A DNA stretch of 64,000 bases from Rhyacichthys aspro (lineage: Eukaryota; Chordata; Actinopteri; Gobiiformes; Rhyacichthyidae): positions 29,060,280 through 29,124,279 of the forward strand of contig CM072159.1 of NCBI GenBank assembly GCA_036850595.1, given 5' to 3'. The number at the start of each line of letters is the position of its first letter. Position 1 is the first letter of the stretch. The notes below the pieces were generated by a model. It did not search any database. It worked only from the letters and a program-made list of their open reading frames with translations, and was not told where the DNA came from. This document shows, one piece after another, positions 35,901-46,593 of the stretch. The position numbers were made by a program, and so were the translations under genes.

Positions 35901-38900
35901 AGGTGCTCCTCCATGTTGATGTTATATGATGATCTGTAAACATCCAACATAATATAGGTCACTCTTGATTCTTGTACATATCAGACCTCTAATATAATCT
36001 ACCCACTCACTGACAGCACATACATGTAGTTAATCAGTTTTCATCAGTCAAAATCTTATTTTTGCAACTTTTTTTGGTGGATGTTGACTTTTTGTCCATT
36101 GAGAATTTTTTCAAAATGCTTACAAAATTGTTAAAAAAAACCTTAAACATATCTTGCTTTCTAGATAAAGAAGGAGGACCCAATAAAGAGTGCCACCTTG
36201 TTATATTCCAGACCTTTGCCTTGTCTTTGCATCGAGGTAAAGTTTTCTTTTTTATCAACATTTTGAGCATCTGTTTCTATTTAAGGCCCTTGAACCCTGA
36301 ACAGTTCTTGTAAAACTCTGCAGGGCTGGTGTTCTGTCACAGATGCTCGCCGAGTCCAGGTGTGCCCTTTTAAAGAGCGTGAGTCTCACTATTACTCACT
36401 CACTATTTGCTTTAGCGCCTCTAATAGTGATTGTATTATTTGAAAACGCTGTTCTCATCGTCTGACTTGTTTCAACCCCTCAGGTGTGGAGGAACTGTGG
36501 TCTGGAGTTACTTTCGACCCCGTTGAAGCGTCACTGTCGTGGCAGCCCGCGTGTCCAGTTACCGCCGTGATCTCGTTGTGTCAAAAAAGAGACGACGGCG
36601 TTTGCACCGACCTGACCCAGACCTCCCACAATGTCAGCAGACAAAAGGTAAAAGCTTTTGGCAAGTCGTAACAACAGCTCATTCAACATTCAGCAAAGCA
36701 GGAAATGTTCATTTATTGCCCTTGCATAAAACCAATAAAGCCACACAGATGAATGTCAGGGTTAAACTTATATGATTTGACACTTCTAAATCTTCTGATC
36801 CTTTATCTCTGGATGAGTGAGTAATAGTAACAAGTCATGTCCTTACAGTAGTGCCATAAAGTCCTCTATATAAGCATTTGATCTCTCATAGGAATTACTT
36901 TTTGACTAGTCATCATGGCTCATTATAAAAGGACAATACAAACAAAAGAAAATAGTCTGTCTTCCTTCTTGACGGCATTCCTGAACGTAAAAGTTCTAAC
37001 TGTTACGACAGCAATAGGAATATTTTTGTCTCACAAGATTATTTCCACATTATCGTTAATTGACAGCTTATGTGTGTACGCAGGTTTTTCAAAAAAGGCT
37101 ATATAAATAAATAAAGTCCCTATATATCTGGTTAAAACACTGTGGAGTCATTGTGGAGTGGTGTGTAGCTCTCGGCCAATCACAGTTCACAGAAGACTTG
37201 AAAATACTAAAAACTCTTGAGATGTGTCTGAATGTAAACCTGAATTTGACCTGTACTCAGTGATGGACCCTAAAAGAGACAATAGGTTTATGGGGCTGGG
37301 TTTATCTACAAACCTTGCATAATCTCCCTTTAATTTGCAGAAAACTCTTTTACAACAGAGTAGGCTTGGTGGTTTATCAAAGGTGTAACCTGTTTGCGTT
37401 GGAATGAAACCAGACTCTCCCCGTCACTAATTTTTTTCCCCTGAGGCCTTGTCACTTGAGAAGGGATTCTCTCTTGTTATAAATATAGCTCTTGACGCAG
37501 AGGACAGATTTGACCTATAAATAAACAATCAGGCATCAAGCCAAACAGAACATGGTCATACGAGAAGTCACTGCTAACCAAATATTTACGGTATCCCATA
37601 GCAACGGAAGTGAATTAATGTGCTTTACTCTTGACTTTTCAGATAAGGTTCACCGGTGTGGATCCACATCCTCAGCTCTGCATGAAGGTATTTATTTTTA
37701 CAGCCACCATCTGCAGAACCAACACAATAACAGGAAGCTGCCCTTTAAAATGTGGATACTTCTTTTTTTTTCTGAAATGTCAAATGTTAAATTAAACCGA
37801 TTGAGTCCATCTGACAATAAGAGCATTAAGTAAAACCTGATGAATAAGGAACGCAAAAAGGAGAAGCTGTTTCTGTTGGTCTATTTACAAGTGAAAGGTT
37901 ACAGATAAAATTACCACAAAGAGGACACATCCATCAAAAATACCTGAAGTATTTTGATTTTACTGTGCACCACTTTTTAACACGAGAACAGCGCGGCTTA
38001 CTCTAATAAATCATATTCTTCTCTAGTTTTCTGTAGGATCCCAGTCTTGGATCAGGTGTCCTTTTGCCGACGGACGATTCCCAGGTAACAATTCAATTTA
38101 TTTCTGTATTGTTATTATTATTATTAGGGTTAGATTACAGAGGAAAGACAGAATCCACAAGCACACCAGGGCTCTCGATTGGTTGAGAGAGAAGGGAAAC
38201 AAACATAGATGTAAGCACAACCAATAATAGTAGATCACCTGAAATAGTAACAATAATGAGTAGAAGAAGAAGTAGATGTGGAAATAGCACTAATATTAAA
38301 CTTCTAGCTGAGAAAAGAGGACAGCTATTTTCAGAGTTACAGCCACAAACCTAAAGGGATATCAACATAAACAGAATGATAGTTAAATGAAAGATTATAC
38401 AAAACAATTCAATATACCATCACTGTCCATAGAAACACAGGTAGCAGTCTAAACCAGCAGCATGTGACTAACCTGGGCCAGTCTTTCCAATGAGCTCAAT
38501 GAAAAGCTTATGTTGTAGAGCGGTTCAACAGGAAAGGAGCTTGATAATTAAACTCTTACTACTTCTCTCTATTGAGATCACATGAGAATTATTACAGGTG
38601 TGAATCATGACAATAAATCTCTTAGCCAATATTTTCTGACCCAGAGATCTGCAGAATTAGTCGTGATATTTGTGTTAAATCCTTTACAGCTTGGGAGCTG
38701 GCTGTGAGCAGGGAAGCTGACGGAGTGAGGCTGCTGTCAGGAACCTCAGGGACCTTCGAGCTGTGTGTGAAATCTGCCGAGTCATCCTTAATGTGCCACA
38801 CTACGGACACCGTGCATGTGGTGGGTGTGCTAAAAGTGCAAACATAGATAGAGCTCATCGCGCATGGACTTTCAATTAAAAACAGTCATGAAAGGCCACA

Positions 38901-41288
38901 TTTTTTTAAACTTTTATTTCTGATCTCAGTGAAGTCAAACAATAAACAGTTTTAGGTCTGGTTAAAGGGAGATTTTTTTTTGCTGATTGCTGAGCTTTCG
39001 CTAGTAAAGTGTCTTGAGATAACTTTTTTTTAGTAATTGGTGCAATATCAATAAAGTTGTCATGAGATTGGCTCCTCCAATAAAGACTACAGAAGTGCAC
39101 TGCTAATTAACTTGTCGATAGCATCACTGCTAATCTACTTCTTAGGGTCATGCTTTATTCTTTTAAACTTTGATCTACATATAATAGGAGTCATATCACT
39201 TGCTGATTTTAGTGACATTTTGTATCAGAGTGTATTTTAGACAGCTGAGTACTCCCAATCTGGTTGTATATTGACTATCAACTCGTAAACTTTCCTTTTT
39301 ATGTGAAGTCGTGACATAGACGAAGCAATTATGTTCGTTAACAAAGCAACTAAAAGTGAATAAACTTTTACAGCCTTAAAGCTGGACATCTGCCAAAACA
39401 ATGCATGTGTCCTAAAAAGTAATTCATGTGTTTTTACTCTGAGTCATCTCAGTCATTACTCTTTTAACTCACCACAGCAGTAAAAGCAGTACTTAAACTT
39501 AAAAGCAAAGAGACACTGAGGTAATCTACGTTTTGAGTAAATATGTTTGTTTTCTTTGTCTCTCAGGAGAAACACGCACCAGTTGGCATAAACATACCCC
39601 CAGAGCTTTTTAAAGACAGCTTTTGTCTCCAGGTAAGTTTGTGTTGTAAACTTATGATCTTATTTTTCATGTTTCCATTCATTTACAGAAACATTGTTCA
39701 TTTGAATAGGTTAAGAAGCTGGATGTGAAGTATGCTCCCACACTCTTTCACTGTTTTGATCAACCAAGTAAGTCTGATGTCATCTTTCCAATCTTTCCAT
39801 TAAATGAGGCTTTAAAACAAGGAGAGGACATGTTTACTTTTCCTCCTGAGTGGTTTTATTCAAACATTTACGGACCTCCAGGAATATTCTACTTCATCAT
39901 GATGACAAAGAAATGTGCATTGCTCAGTATATTTGTCTGCAGAATGCACTTTGTCACCACATAAAAGTCTTACAAGGACAATAACGTTATTTTAATTCAA
40001 GTGCAATGTGAGGTGTCCCAGGGGTTTTCATGCCGTATTTTCTTCACAGGTCTACCAGTGGTTTCAGAAAGGTCCTTTAATGCAACCTGGATCATCGTTC
40101 CTGCTGTTGTCTTACTCGCTGCCGTCATTATTGTCACGTTGGTGCTGCACATATGTTTGACTGGTAGGTAGAACATTACTTGACACAAAGAACACACCGT
40201 CTGGATGCACTCAAAAGCCCAAATACCAAGCTATTGTTTATTTATGCTTCATTTTAAATAGTTTACATATGTATTAACAGCCAGATATTCTCTTACCTTA
40301 TCTAGTTGTTTAGCCTAATACAGTATATCCCACACCACAGCCATGTCCTGACTCCTCCTGCTTCAATCTGAGTCTCTCTGTACGTTGCTTCTCAGTCCTC
40401 GGGCCAATAAAGTACATAAAGCACACGTAACTCTTTAATAAACCGGTCAGAGCCACTTTTGTCAGATAATCACTCATGTTCAGATGATAAACAGTCTTAC
40501 TAAATACTTCTTTGCTTAATTTAAGAAAACCTGCCTGATGCTGTCCAGATTCCTCTTTAGATGCGCCTTCATACATCCAGAGATTAATTTAAAGCGAGTT
40601 TTCAGATCCAAGCCAGAACTCAACATGTCAAAATAAGATCTTGTTCTGGCAGAATCCGGCTCAATTAAACCCTGCTTGACGTTGAAACAAATAACTGCAC
40701 TTTCCATTGGTTCAAAGCTCAGTTACACCACTCTGCTCTCAAAGTATGCATAACAGTGTGCTGCAAACACTACTTGAGGACATTAACCACCAAATGAACT
40801 CTCAAATTAAAGCTGATGAGAAGAAGTAAAGCTGTGAGACATCACACTGTGAAGTGTGAAACCCATAACGGCTGTGATAATAATACTTTGTGTTTGCATG
40901 AGTTAGTTATGTACACAAGGATTTAGACAGATATATAATAAACTAATCACTCTGTTGTTTGATAAACTGAGTAAGAGATAATTGTTGAGTTTATTTTTAT
41001 ATTTACCATTTTCTGTTTTCTTGTTTATTAGTTTATCAGAAGAGGATCCAAAAGAGGAAAGTAAAAATGCAAAAAGGTTTGTGTTTTTTATACTATATTT
41101 ACCTGATTGGATGCAGTAGCGATGTATGTTCCTAATGCTCAGCTCCACCTGGACCTAATGCTGTTGTGTTTGCAGATGTTACCCTCGACCCTGTGTTACA
41201 AACTGAGGCTCCTCTTCACGGAGGAGTCTTTGTTCCTGACTCACCACAGTGTAGGAGCAACGAGAAGGCCAACTTACTGTCTGACTGA
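29797..41288 (+). CDS. il17rel: IL-17 receptor E-like membrane protein without SEFIR (18 exons)
   Basis: Exons: 29797-29901, 31981-32008, 32891-33040, 34311-34417, 34979-35093, 35296-35340, 35420-35562, 36165-36236, 36324-36378, 36484-36647, 37643-37687, 38027-38084, 38690-38820, 39567-39632, 39710-39767, 40050-40163, 41032-41076, 41176-41288. All junctions are GT-AG and phases match, giving 537 residues with no internal stop. Features: signal peptide (about 1-18); cysteine-rich ectodomain with N-glycosylation sequons at N59, N66, N201, N323 and N458; PLPCLCIEGW at about 248-257, typical of the IL-17RC/RE group; one membrane segment at about 462-484; a basic stop-transfer run; and a 52-residue tail with no SEFIR domain. 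The lack of SEFIR fits IL17REL rather than IL17RC or IL17RE. The ligand is unknown. Family assignment is by recall, without a search. The gene diverges from ppm1h. Confidence 0.8.
29904..29945. repeat. ATT/ATC trinucleotide microsatellite
   Basis: Starts two bases after the exon 1 donor of il17rel, with att units changing to atc units. Confidence 0.85.
30255..30435. repeat. Degenerate tatggt-type simple repeat
   Basis: Repeated atggtat / tatggta / agtacagtac words in il17rel intron 1. Confidence 0.55.
30908..31375. mobile_element. Possible hAT-like dispersed element in il17rel intron 1
   Basis: Begins cagtggcgggccgtgtattt, a start I associate with common teleost hAT-like repeats, and has higher GC than the flanks. 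The right boundary is uncertain, and the inverted partner was not found. Confidence 0.4.
31981..32008 (+). CDS. il17rel: il17rel exon 2 (28-bp microexon)
   Basis: Encodes GLGCRMKSH and the first base of a Ser codon. It has a strong pyrimidine-rich acceptor (tctcctcacag) and a consensus donor (GTGAGT). It is short but required to keep frame between exons 1 and 3. Confidence 0.7.
32370..32830. repeat. Degenerate ggtcttg/gactc-rich dispersed repeat
   Basis: Contains ttttaagaccag, atggtctt, ctggtcttgtcttggtctca and gtggtcttgact, similar in style to 1395-1775. Located in il17rel intron 2. Confidence 0.4.
32891..33040 (+). CDS. il17rel: il17rel exon 3 (residues 45-94)
   Basis: Encodes LFPRPCQRPPEDFN, two N-glycosylation sequons (N59, N66) and the CEGRQRCSLHL cysteine pair. 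Donor is ACAG|GTAGGA, phase 1. Confidence 0.78.
34311..34417 (+). CDS. il17rel: il17rel exon 4 (residues 95-130)
   Basis: Encodes IHGVSVCTVSPGLMEECRV, followed by ISFTKASRERLSGSQ, an IL-17R type beta-strand pattern. Acceptor is tttcccacag and donor is CAG|GTAAAT. Confidence 0.78.
34979..35093 (+). CDS. il17rel: il17rel exon 5 (residues 131-168)
   Basis: Begins VEVDNDC and continues through VQVTVKTVPDYCGISW, a pattern shared with the IL-17RC/RE ectodomain. Acceptor tcctgaag is weak; donor GTAAGT is strong. Confidence 0.77.
35296..35340 (+). CDS. il17rel: il17rel exon 6 (45 bp)
   Basis: Encodes GCKSEDFQEHVPECI with two cysteines. Phase 1 at both ends. Acceptor is tttgcacag and donor is GTAGGT. 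Confidence 0.74.
35420..35562 (+). CDS. il17rel: il17rel exon 7 (residues 184-231)
   Basis: Encodes an FNIII-like strand series (LSYKVNVEKKELSVNV), sequon N201, and YMVRLCHAKEFICVGTG. Acceptor is cttttctag and donor is GTTAGT. Confidence 0.77.
36165..36236 (+). CDS. il17rel: il17rel exon 8 (residues 232-255)
   Basis: Carries LLYSRPLPCLCIE, the most diagnostic element of the IL-17RC/RE-like ectodomain. Phase 0 on both sides. Confidence 0.78.
36324..36378 (+). CDS. il17rel: il17rel exon 9 (residues 256-273)
   Basis: Completes the CLCIEGW motif and encodes VQVCPFKE. A 55-bp exon with donor C|GTGAGT. Confidence 0.76.
36484..36647 (+). CDS. il17rel: il17rel exon 10 (residues 274-328)
   Basis: Encodes ELWSGVTFDPVEASLSWQP, ACPVTAVISLC and sequon N323 (HNVS), resembling the second FNIII domain of IL-17 receptors. 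Confidence 0.78.
37643..37687 (+). CDS. il17rel: il17rel exon 11 (45 bp)
   Basis: Encodes IRFTGVDPHPQLCMK, phase 0 at both ends. Acceptor is gacttttcag. Confidence 0.73.
38027..38084 (+). CDS. il17rel: il17rel exon 12 (residues 344-362)
   Basis: Encodes FSVGSQSWIRCPFADGRFP. The WIRCPF type segment is common in IL-17R ectodomains. It leaves in phase 1. Confidence 0.76.
38690..38820 (+). CDS. il17rel: il17rel exon 13 (residues 363-406)
   Basis: Encodes AWELAVSREADGVRLLSGTS followed by FELCVKS and a CHTTDTVHV end. Acceptor is cctttacag. Confidence 0.77.
39567..39632 (+). CDS. il17rel: il17rel exon 14 (residues 407-428)
   Basis: Encodes EKHAPVGINIPPELFKDSFC and LQ. Phase 0 on both sides, donor CAG|GTAAGT. 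Confidence 0.75.
39710..39767 (+). CDS. il17rel: il17rel exon 15 (residues 429-447)
   Basis: Membrane-proximal VKKLDVKYAPTLFHCFDQP. Donor is GTAAGT, leaving in phase 1. Confidence 0.73.
40050..40163 (+). CDS. il17rel: il17rel exon 16 (transmembrane segment)
   Basis: Encodes sequon N458 and then the single membrane helix, about residues 462-484 (Ile/Val/Leu/Ala-rich). Acceptor is tcttcacag and donor is G|GTAGGT. Confidence 0.8.
41032..41076 (+). CDS. il17rel: il17rel exon 17 (basic juxtamembrane segment)
   Basis: Encodes VYQKRIQKRKVKMQK, a strongly basic stop-transfer sequence placing the C-terminus in the cytoplasm. Confidence 0.76.
41176..41288 (+). CDS. il17rel: il17rel exon 18 (short tail, stop)
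   Basis: Encodes residues 501-537 and ends EKANLLSD before TGA at 41286-41288. EKANLL fits the acidic di-leucine endocytosis pattern [DE]xxxL[LI]. No SEFIR sequence follows in any frame before the poly(A) signal. Confidence 0.78.
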
Positions 41289-41577
41289 TCAGTGTTTGGG
41301 GCAAGAGCGTTACTCACAACACTGCACATATGTTACAAAAGCACTGTGATCTCTGTCAAATGCAGTGTTGAATGTTTTTTATTATTATTTGAAATACGTT
41401 GTGAAGCCCATGGTTACGCTTGTCTTTTGTTTGTAGTCTTTTTGTTTGTTATGTCGTCTGATGTTGTTTGTGTAACATGTTTTTTAGTTTGGTGTTTATT
41501 GAATTTTAACTTATACTGTACAAACTCAGCTTGCAGCTACTCATTTCATTACCATCCAAATGTAAAGGTCTATTTTC

Positions 41578-41583
41578 AATAAA
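41578..41583 (+). terminator. AATAAA poly(A) signal of il17rel
   Basis: Canonical hexamer 290 bases after the stop codon, with no competing AATAAA in between. It closes a compact 3' UTR at 41289-41600. Confidence 0.7.
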
Positions 41584-41599
41584 ATATGTGAAACTTGAC

Positions 41600-44360
41600 T
41601 CTTTGAATCATTTGATTAATGTTATTCAGTGTTCTAGTGAATAGTATTGGTGTTTACACTGTATATTAGTGTGTGTATATTCTAAAAAAGAGAAGTAAAA
41701 AGAAGGTATTGTCTGTTATGTGTCAAATGGCAGACAAAAAACATATTACACCAATGTGTTTCGGCACCAAAGCTTTGCTCAGAGTGTACAGGCAAAACAC
41801 ATTATAGACATACAATAGTTATGGTACAAATGGTAAATGGCATGCATTTATGTTGCACTTTTTTGTACTCTTCTTGGGCACCCACAGTGCTGTCCATCCT
41901 GCTTCCATTCATCCATTCACTCACCAGTCACACTGTGGTGGTAACCTGCATCTGCAGCCACAGCTGCCCTGGGGCAGACCTAGTTATATTTGCATATTTA
42001 ACATCAAATAAGCTGAGCTTCTCTATCACAAAGAATTGAAAAGGACTAAACCAAACATCAGTAGAACTGCACTGTAACAACGCATACATAACAGAGATGT
42101 AAAGCATGGAGCCACACTTTTGGTAAAGCATCTTGGTTCTGAAGGAGTAAATACTGGAAGAGGTGGATAAGGACATGTTGTAATCTGTCCTTTTGCTGGT
42201 CTCATCATAACTGCTGATGCATGTGTATTTAGTTGGTTTATTACACATCAATGATCATTAAATGTTGTAAGAGAAGCTAAAAACACGTCAAATGTTGCAG
42301 CATCACTATCATGAGAACAATGTGAGGGTCACAGACAAATTAAGATGTGACCAGAGGGTGACACTGAGGGGGCAGGTGTTTGGACAGGACCCACGGCCAC
42401 CTGCAACCCAGGTTAAACCAGGCCATGTACCAAGTGGAAAAATACAAAAGAAGACATACTGTCAGTGTCACAAGTGAAACAGTACAGTGGTTAATATATA
42501 TTGGGCCAGATTCACTTGTTTGTGACCAAAAGATGATTTAACTCATTTATTGTAAACTGCAAAACAGTTTCTTTCACCAGACTCTGACTAACTAACTTGT
42601 TTCTTTTTTGCTCATCTTACCATTGGAGTTCTTTCAGATTAAAAATGAGAACCTCAACAGTGACAGTGTAGTGACAACTCATCTGTCATTATGAAACTTT
42701 GGCTTCAACAGTTCCACACCAAGACTCTGTCCACAGCCAGTTGTTGAGCCTAGCTGAGTTCTCCAATCCCTCAAATTATTTAATTTCTAAGAATGAATTG
42801 GCAAAAACAAATGTGTTTCAGAAAGGCTTGATGTCTACATGTTCTCTGTTGCACATACAGCGGATGTTGCACAATTGCCTTGCTCATAAATACATGTAGT
42901 TAACCTGTATGTGTTTTTTTACTGTTCAATCCCCTAAGAGCATACTTTAGTAGGAAACATCTGTGAAAAGCAAGACATTAAGACATTATCTATGCTTTTT
43001 TTTGAAGGATATTAATACATGAGAAGTTTGAGCTCAGGTCGGGGGCTTTTGGCCAAGCACATGATCTCTCCCAGAGTATAATTTGCCTTTGGAGGTATGT
43101 TTATTCTTATTGAAGCCTGCTCTATTCTTTGACTGTGCCAGGCCTGTTTGATATGCATCTTCAGTCTGGGAAATGGAGCTCTGAAATCATGGAAATATTT
43201 GCTTTAAAACAAATGCTGTCCCATTGCTTCCTTCCTGCTCCACTTCATCCAGACCTGTCCACTTTCACCGTAACTTTCTAGTTTATCGGTTCACGTCCAT
43301 TTCCATATGCAAATGATACCGCACAGAACACCTCGGATGTCGGTAAGAGAACAGAGAGCTGTCTGTGGTGATGCGGACGTCGCAGACCTGGTGGCGTACA
43401 TGTGAGCATCAGCTGCCAGCCTTTTACAGGAACTTGAGTCAATTTAAAGCTCTGAATTATTCGAGTGTGTATATTCATAGCTCGTTTTTCCTTGTTACTT
43501 TTGATTGTACAGTAACAAACATGCAAAACACTCGGTAAAGCAATTAGAAAAGACGTCACGAGGAGATAATGCTGTTTTTGGATTCCTGTCGTCAAAACTT
43601 TACCACTAAGGAAGCAGGAAAGTGAAAAGATGCATCTATTTTTACATTTACAGCACGGCCCTCACGTAAAGACCGAAAATATTCTGCAACAGCAAGCCAC
43701 GAATGTTCACAAGGGAAAGCTTCCTCATACGGCAGAAGGGAGGATCACTTGAACCTGATCCATGAAGCATTTTCCAAGTAGAGCACGGTGAAGGAACACG
43801 GTGCTAACCTTTGAATTAAGACGTGTTCATGATTCATTAAGTCGTCACATGAGGAAAATATTTGACCTGATAAAGCTAAGTAGGTAACCATCATTCACTG
43901 TGACTAAGCAAAAGCCCTCGGTATCAGGTGGTGCTTGACTCTGGTGTCATTTTACAAAATCTTACTACATTTATTACTGTTTAATCATTTCCTGCTACTC
44001 TGTACCTACAAACAGAGCCTATCTCACTGTGTTGTAATAAACTTCTTCTGCCAGCACATATTCTAGTGTATGTAGTATAGTCTGGACTGCAAAGACTTTA
44101 GATTTACTTAGTGATCCCCATAAAACAGATGGAAATGCATTAGTTAACTGCAATATCCACTTTATTTACCTCTGTCATCATTACTTAGATAAAAAAAGGT
44201 ATCGGGATTTATTCTTATTTACAGTTTTAGTCGTTTTTTGCATATAAGAAATAAATAATTATGGGTGAATACTGTGGTATGAGCCCACTAAGAAGTCTGT
44301 TGTCTGTCAGTGTATGTCTCTAAGTGTTAGACCCCTGCAATCTGCAAAAGATGAGGGTCA
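41600..44360. other. Intergenic sequence downstream of il17rel
   Basis: No gene, splice-consistent coding block or clear repeat recognised. Confidence 0.5.
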
Positions 44361-44371
44361 ATAGTCCAGAA

Positions 44372-44726
44372 CAGTGGTGGGCAAACTAAGGCCCGTGGGC
44401 CACATTTGGCCGGTTGAGCTGTGTAATGCGGCCCGCCAAGCATTTACAAATCATTTATTTATAATTTAAGACAGCATATATTTGGATATTTTCCTTCAAT
44501 GCCTTGTACTTTTACTAAAGATAGAATCATATCTAAATACAGAAACTATCCCTTCACACTTCAAGTTTTTAATATGGAGTGGACAGAGGTATTTTTGGCA
44601 TAATATTACCAATGACAATTTACAGGTTTTCGGATGTAATTTATATTAGTTTATAGTTTACTGGTCCGGCCCATCAGATTTTAAAACCCAATGTGCCCCT
44701 TGAGCCAAAAAGTTTCCCCACCTCTG
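44372..44726. mobile_element. hAT-type non-autonomous element with 8-bp target duplication
   Basis: About 355 bp. The left end cagtggtgggcaaact and the inverted right end (cagaggtggggaaact when reverse complemented) match at 14 of 16 bases. The flanks gtccagaa (44364-44371) and gtctagaa (44727-44734) are an 8-bp target duplication with one mismatch, the hAT signature. The internal ggcccgtgggccacatttggcc is typical of a widespread vertebrate hAT family. No transposase is present. Confidence 0.85.
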
Positions 44727-44744
44727 GTCTAGAACAACGGGAGT

Positions 44745-45105
44745 GTGGAAAAGAAGAGGAGAAGAAAAGAAGTGTCAGGTGTGAGTACCAGAAAGAATAA
44801 AAGGAAAGGTTTACAGGACAGTGGTGAGACCAGAGATTTTGTGTGGTTTAGAGACAAAGCGCTGGAACTGGATGGAGCAGAGCTGAAGATTTTGGGGTTC
44901 TCTTGGAGAAGATCAGGAGGAACAGAGGAGATGTTTAGAAGATAAAGTTAAAGAGTACAGTCTGAGATGGTTTGGATATTTTCAGAGGAGTTTTATAGAT
45001 GAAGAGAAGGGGGGCATGAAGGTAGTTGGATGTAGATGGAGGCAGGTAATTTGTTGTGGAGACCCCTGGAAGGTAACAGCCAAAAAGAGAAGAGGAGGTG
45101 TAACT
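44745..45105 (+). mobile_element. RTE/Expander-type LINE 3' remnant
   Basis: Recognisable as the decayed C-terminal end of an RTE-class reverse transcriptase ORF: tgtggtttagagacaaa, gagctgaagattttg, gagatggtttggatattttc and the terminal gtggagacccctggaagg followed by aacagccaaaaagagaagag, close to the very common teleost 3' end. Frames are broken, so it is inactive. Confidence 0.7.
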
Positions 45106-46565
45106 TTTCGTCCTGTTGATAGCTCTTTTAAAGGTGTACTGTATGAATTATTGTAGAATACAGATACAGTTTTCAAGGTGACCACCAGATGCCGTCAAAA
45201 ACCAACCTTTAATACACACTACTAAAAAACTCGACCTCATAATGAACTGCACGAGCGGCGTCAAGACTGGAGGGTAGTAATATTATAATATGATAATGAT
45301 TAAGCACGTGTGGAATGATGAAAAACACCTTAACAAACATTTTTCATTATGAGTCAGAGGAGGTCAAAGGTAGTCCTGGGGCGTAAGGCGTGGGTAACTT
45401 GGAGTCACTAACTCACATGTTAGTGCGTGTGCGTCTGTAGTAGGAGGAAGTTAGACCTGCAGTAAACACACACTAACAGGAAGAATGTGCAAACTCTACA
45501 CAAAGAAATGCTGGCTGTAGTATCAGCTCCACTACCTTCTCGTTGTTGATCTGAGAGAAACCTGACCCCAAACACAACAACCATCTTTTATCACGAAGAC
45601 ACTCTTCTTGGCACGGCTCCAGCCTTGAGCTCACTCAGACGCGTTGTTGCATGTTGTAAATTGATGTGGTATCATCAGTGTGTCATGTTCCAACAATAGC
45701 ATTACTGAAGACATTACTAAATACTGGAACCATGCAATGTGTCATACAGACTTTGGATCATCTTCTGTTTCTATGTTTAGGAAAAAAGCATCTATTAATA
45801 TCATAATATAAAACTATTACAGCTTTAATGGAGCAAATGATCATTGTTTTATTATAGTACATAATAATAAATAAGTGCATGGGTTGTTCTTAATGAACAG
45901 CGCCACCTACAGATCCTCGAGGAAGCTTTTTATTAATGAGCTTGTTTGACAAATTTTACTTAAAGTTCAAAGCTCTGACTAACATCTAGATTAGAAATTT
46001 TAGGATTTTCATGCCAACAATAAACTCCTGGATTAACATTTTAGAGTGACTAGTCTCTGCAGCAATTTTAAAAATACATACCTCTATTTACTGTACACAT
46101 CCAGGAAAATCCCAGGTAAGTGACATCAGGTTTAAAAAATGCAGTGTTTAGTGACATCTAGTGGTAAAGTGGCAGAATGCAGTTTAAAGGGTAGTTCACT
46201 CTTCAATTACATCCTTTTGGGTTGTTTATTTAGACACTGCAGTAAAAAGGTTGTTAGCACACTTTCTTTACAATGACAGCACAGAGTTTTAACTGTGTAC
46301 TGTCGTAAATGGGTCCAGTAAATTATCAAAGTTTATCAGAACAGAATCAGGGCAGTGTTTAAGGTAGTGCTGATTGAGAAGATCACAAGTACTGACCTTT
46401 GGCCTTGTACCTTTCACAGAGATTTCTCCAGATTGAAATTGAATCTGAAATTGTTCCATAACATTAGCCGTAATTTTTGAAGACGTGAACTTCAGCCCAT
46501 CTTTACTTCTGTCTTTATTAAACACTTTTATACTCAGTCTTGAACCCATTTAGTTGCCAAATGCT

Positions 46566-46593
46566 CTTCCTTCCTTCCTTCCTTCCTTCCTTC
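46566..46593. repeat. (TTCC)n microsatellite
   Basis: About seven perfect ttcc units. Confidence 0.9.

Larger units (their letters stand above)
29902..41175 (+). other. il17rel introns
   Basis: Seventeen introns from about 77 bases (between exons 14 and 15) to about 2.1 kb (intron 1). No nested gene was seen. Minus-strand open frames at 40310-40707 in intron 16 overlap out of phase and show no recognisable domain. Confidence 0.65.

Noticed and set aside
40310..40707. Minus-strand frames in il17rel intron 16 as a nested gene or pseudogene
   Set aside because: Two overlapping short frames in different phases with no recognised family. Could be an unrecognised repeat, but not supportable as a gene.
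46289..46549. 86-codon minus-strand frame (MGSRLSIKV...)
   Set aside because: No recognised domain, next to repeat-like DNA, and no splice-consistent neighbours.
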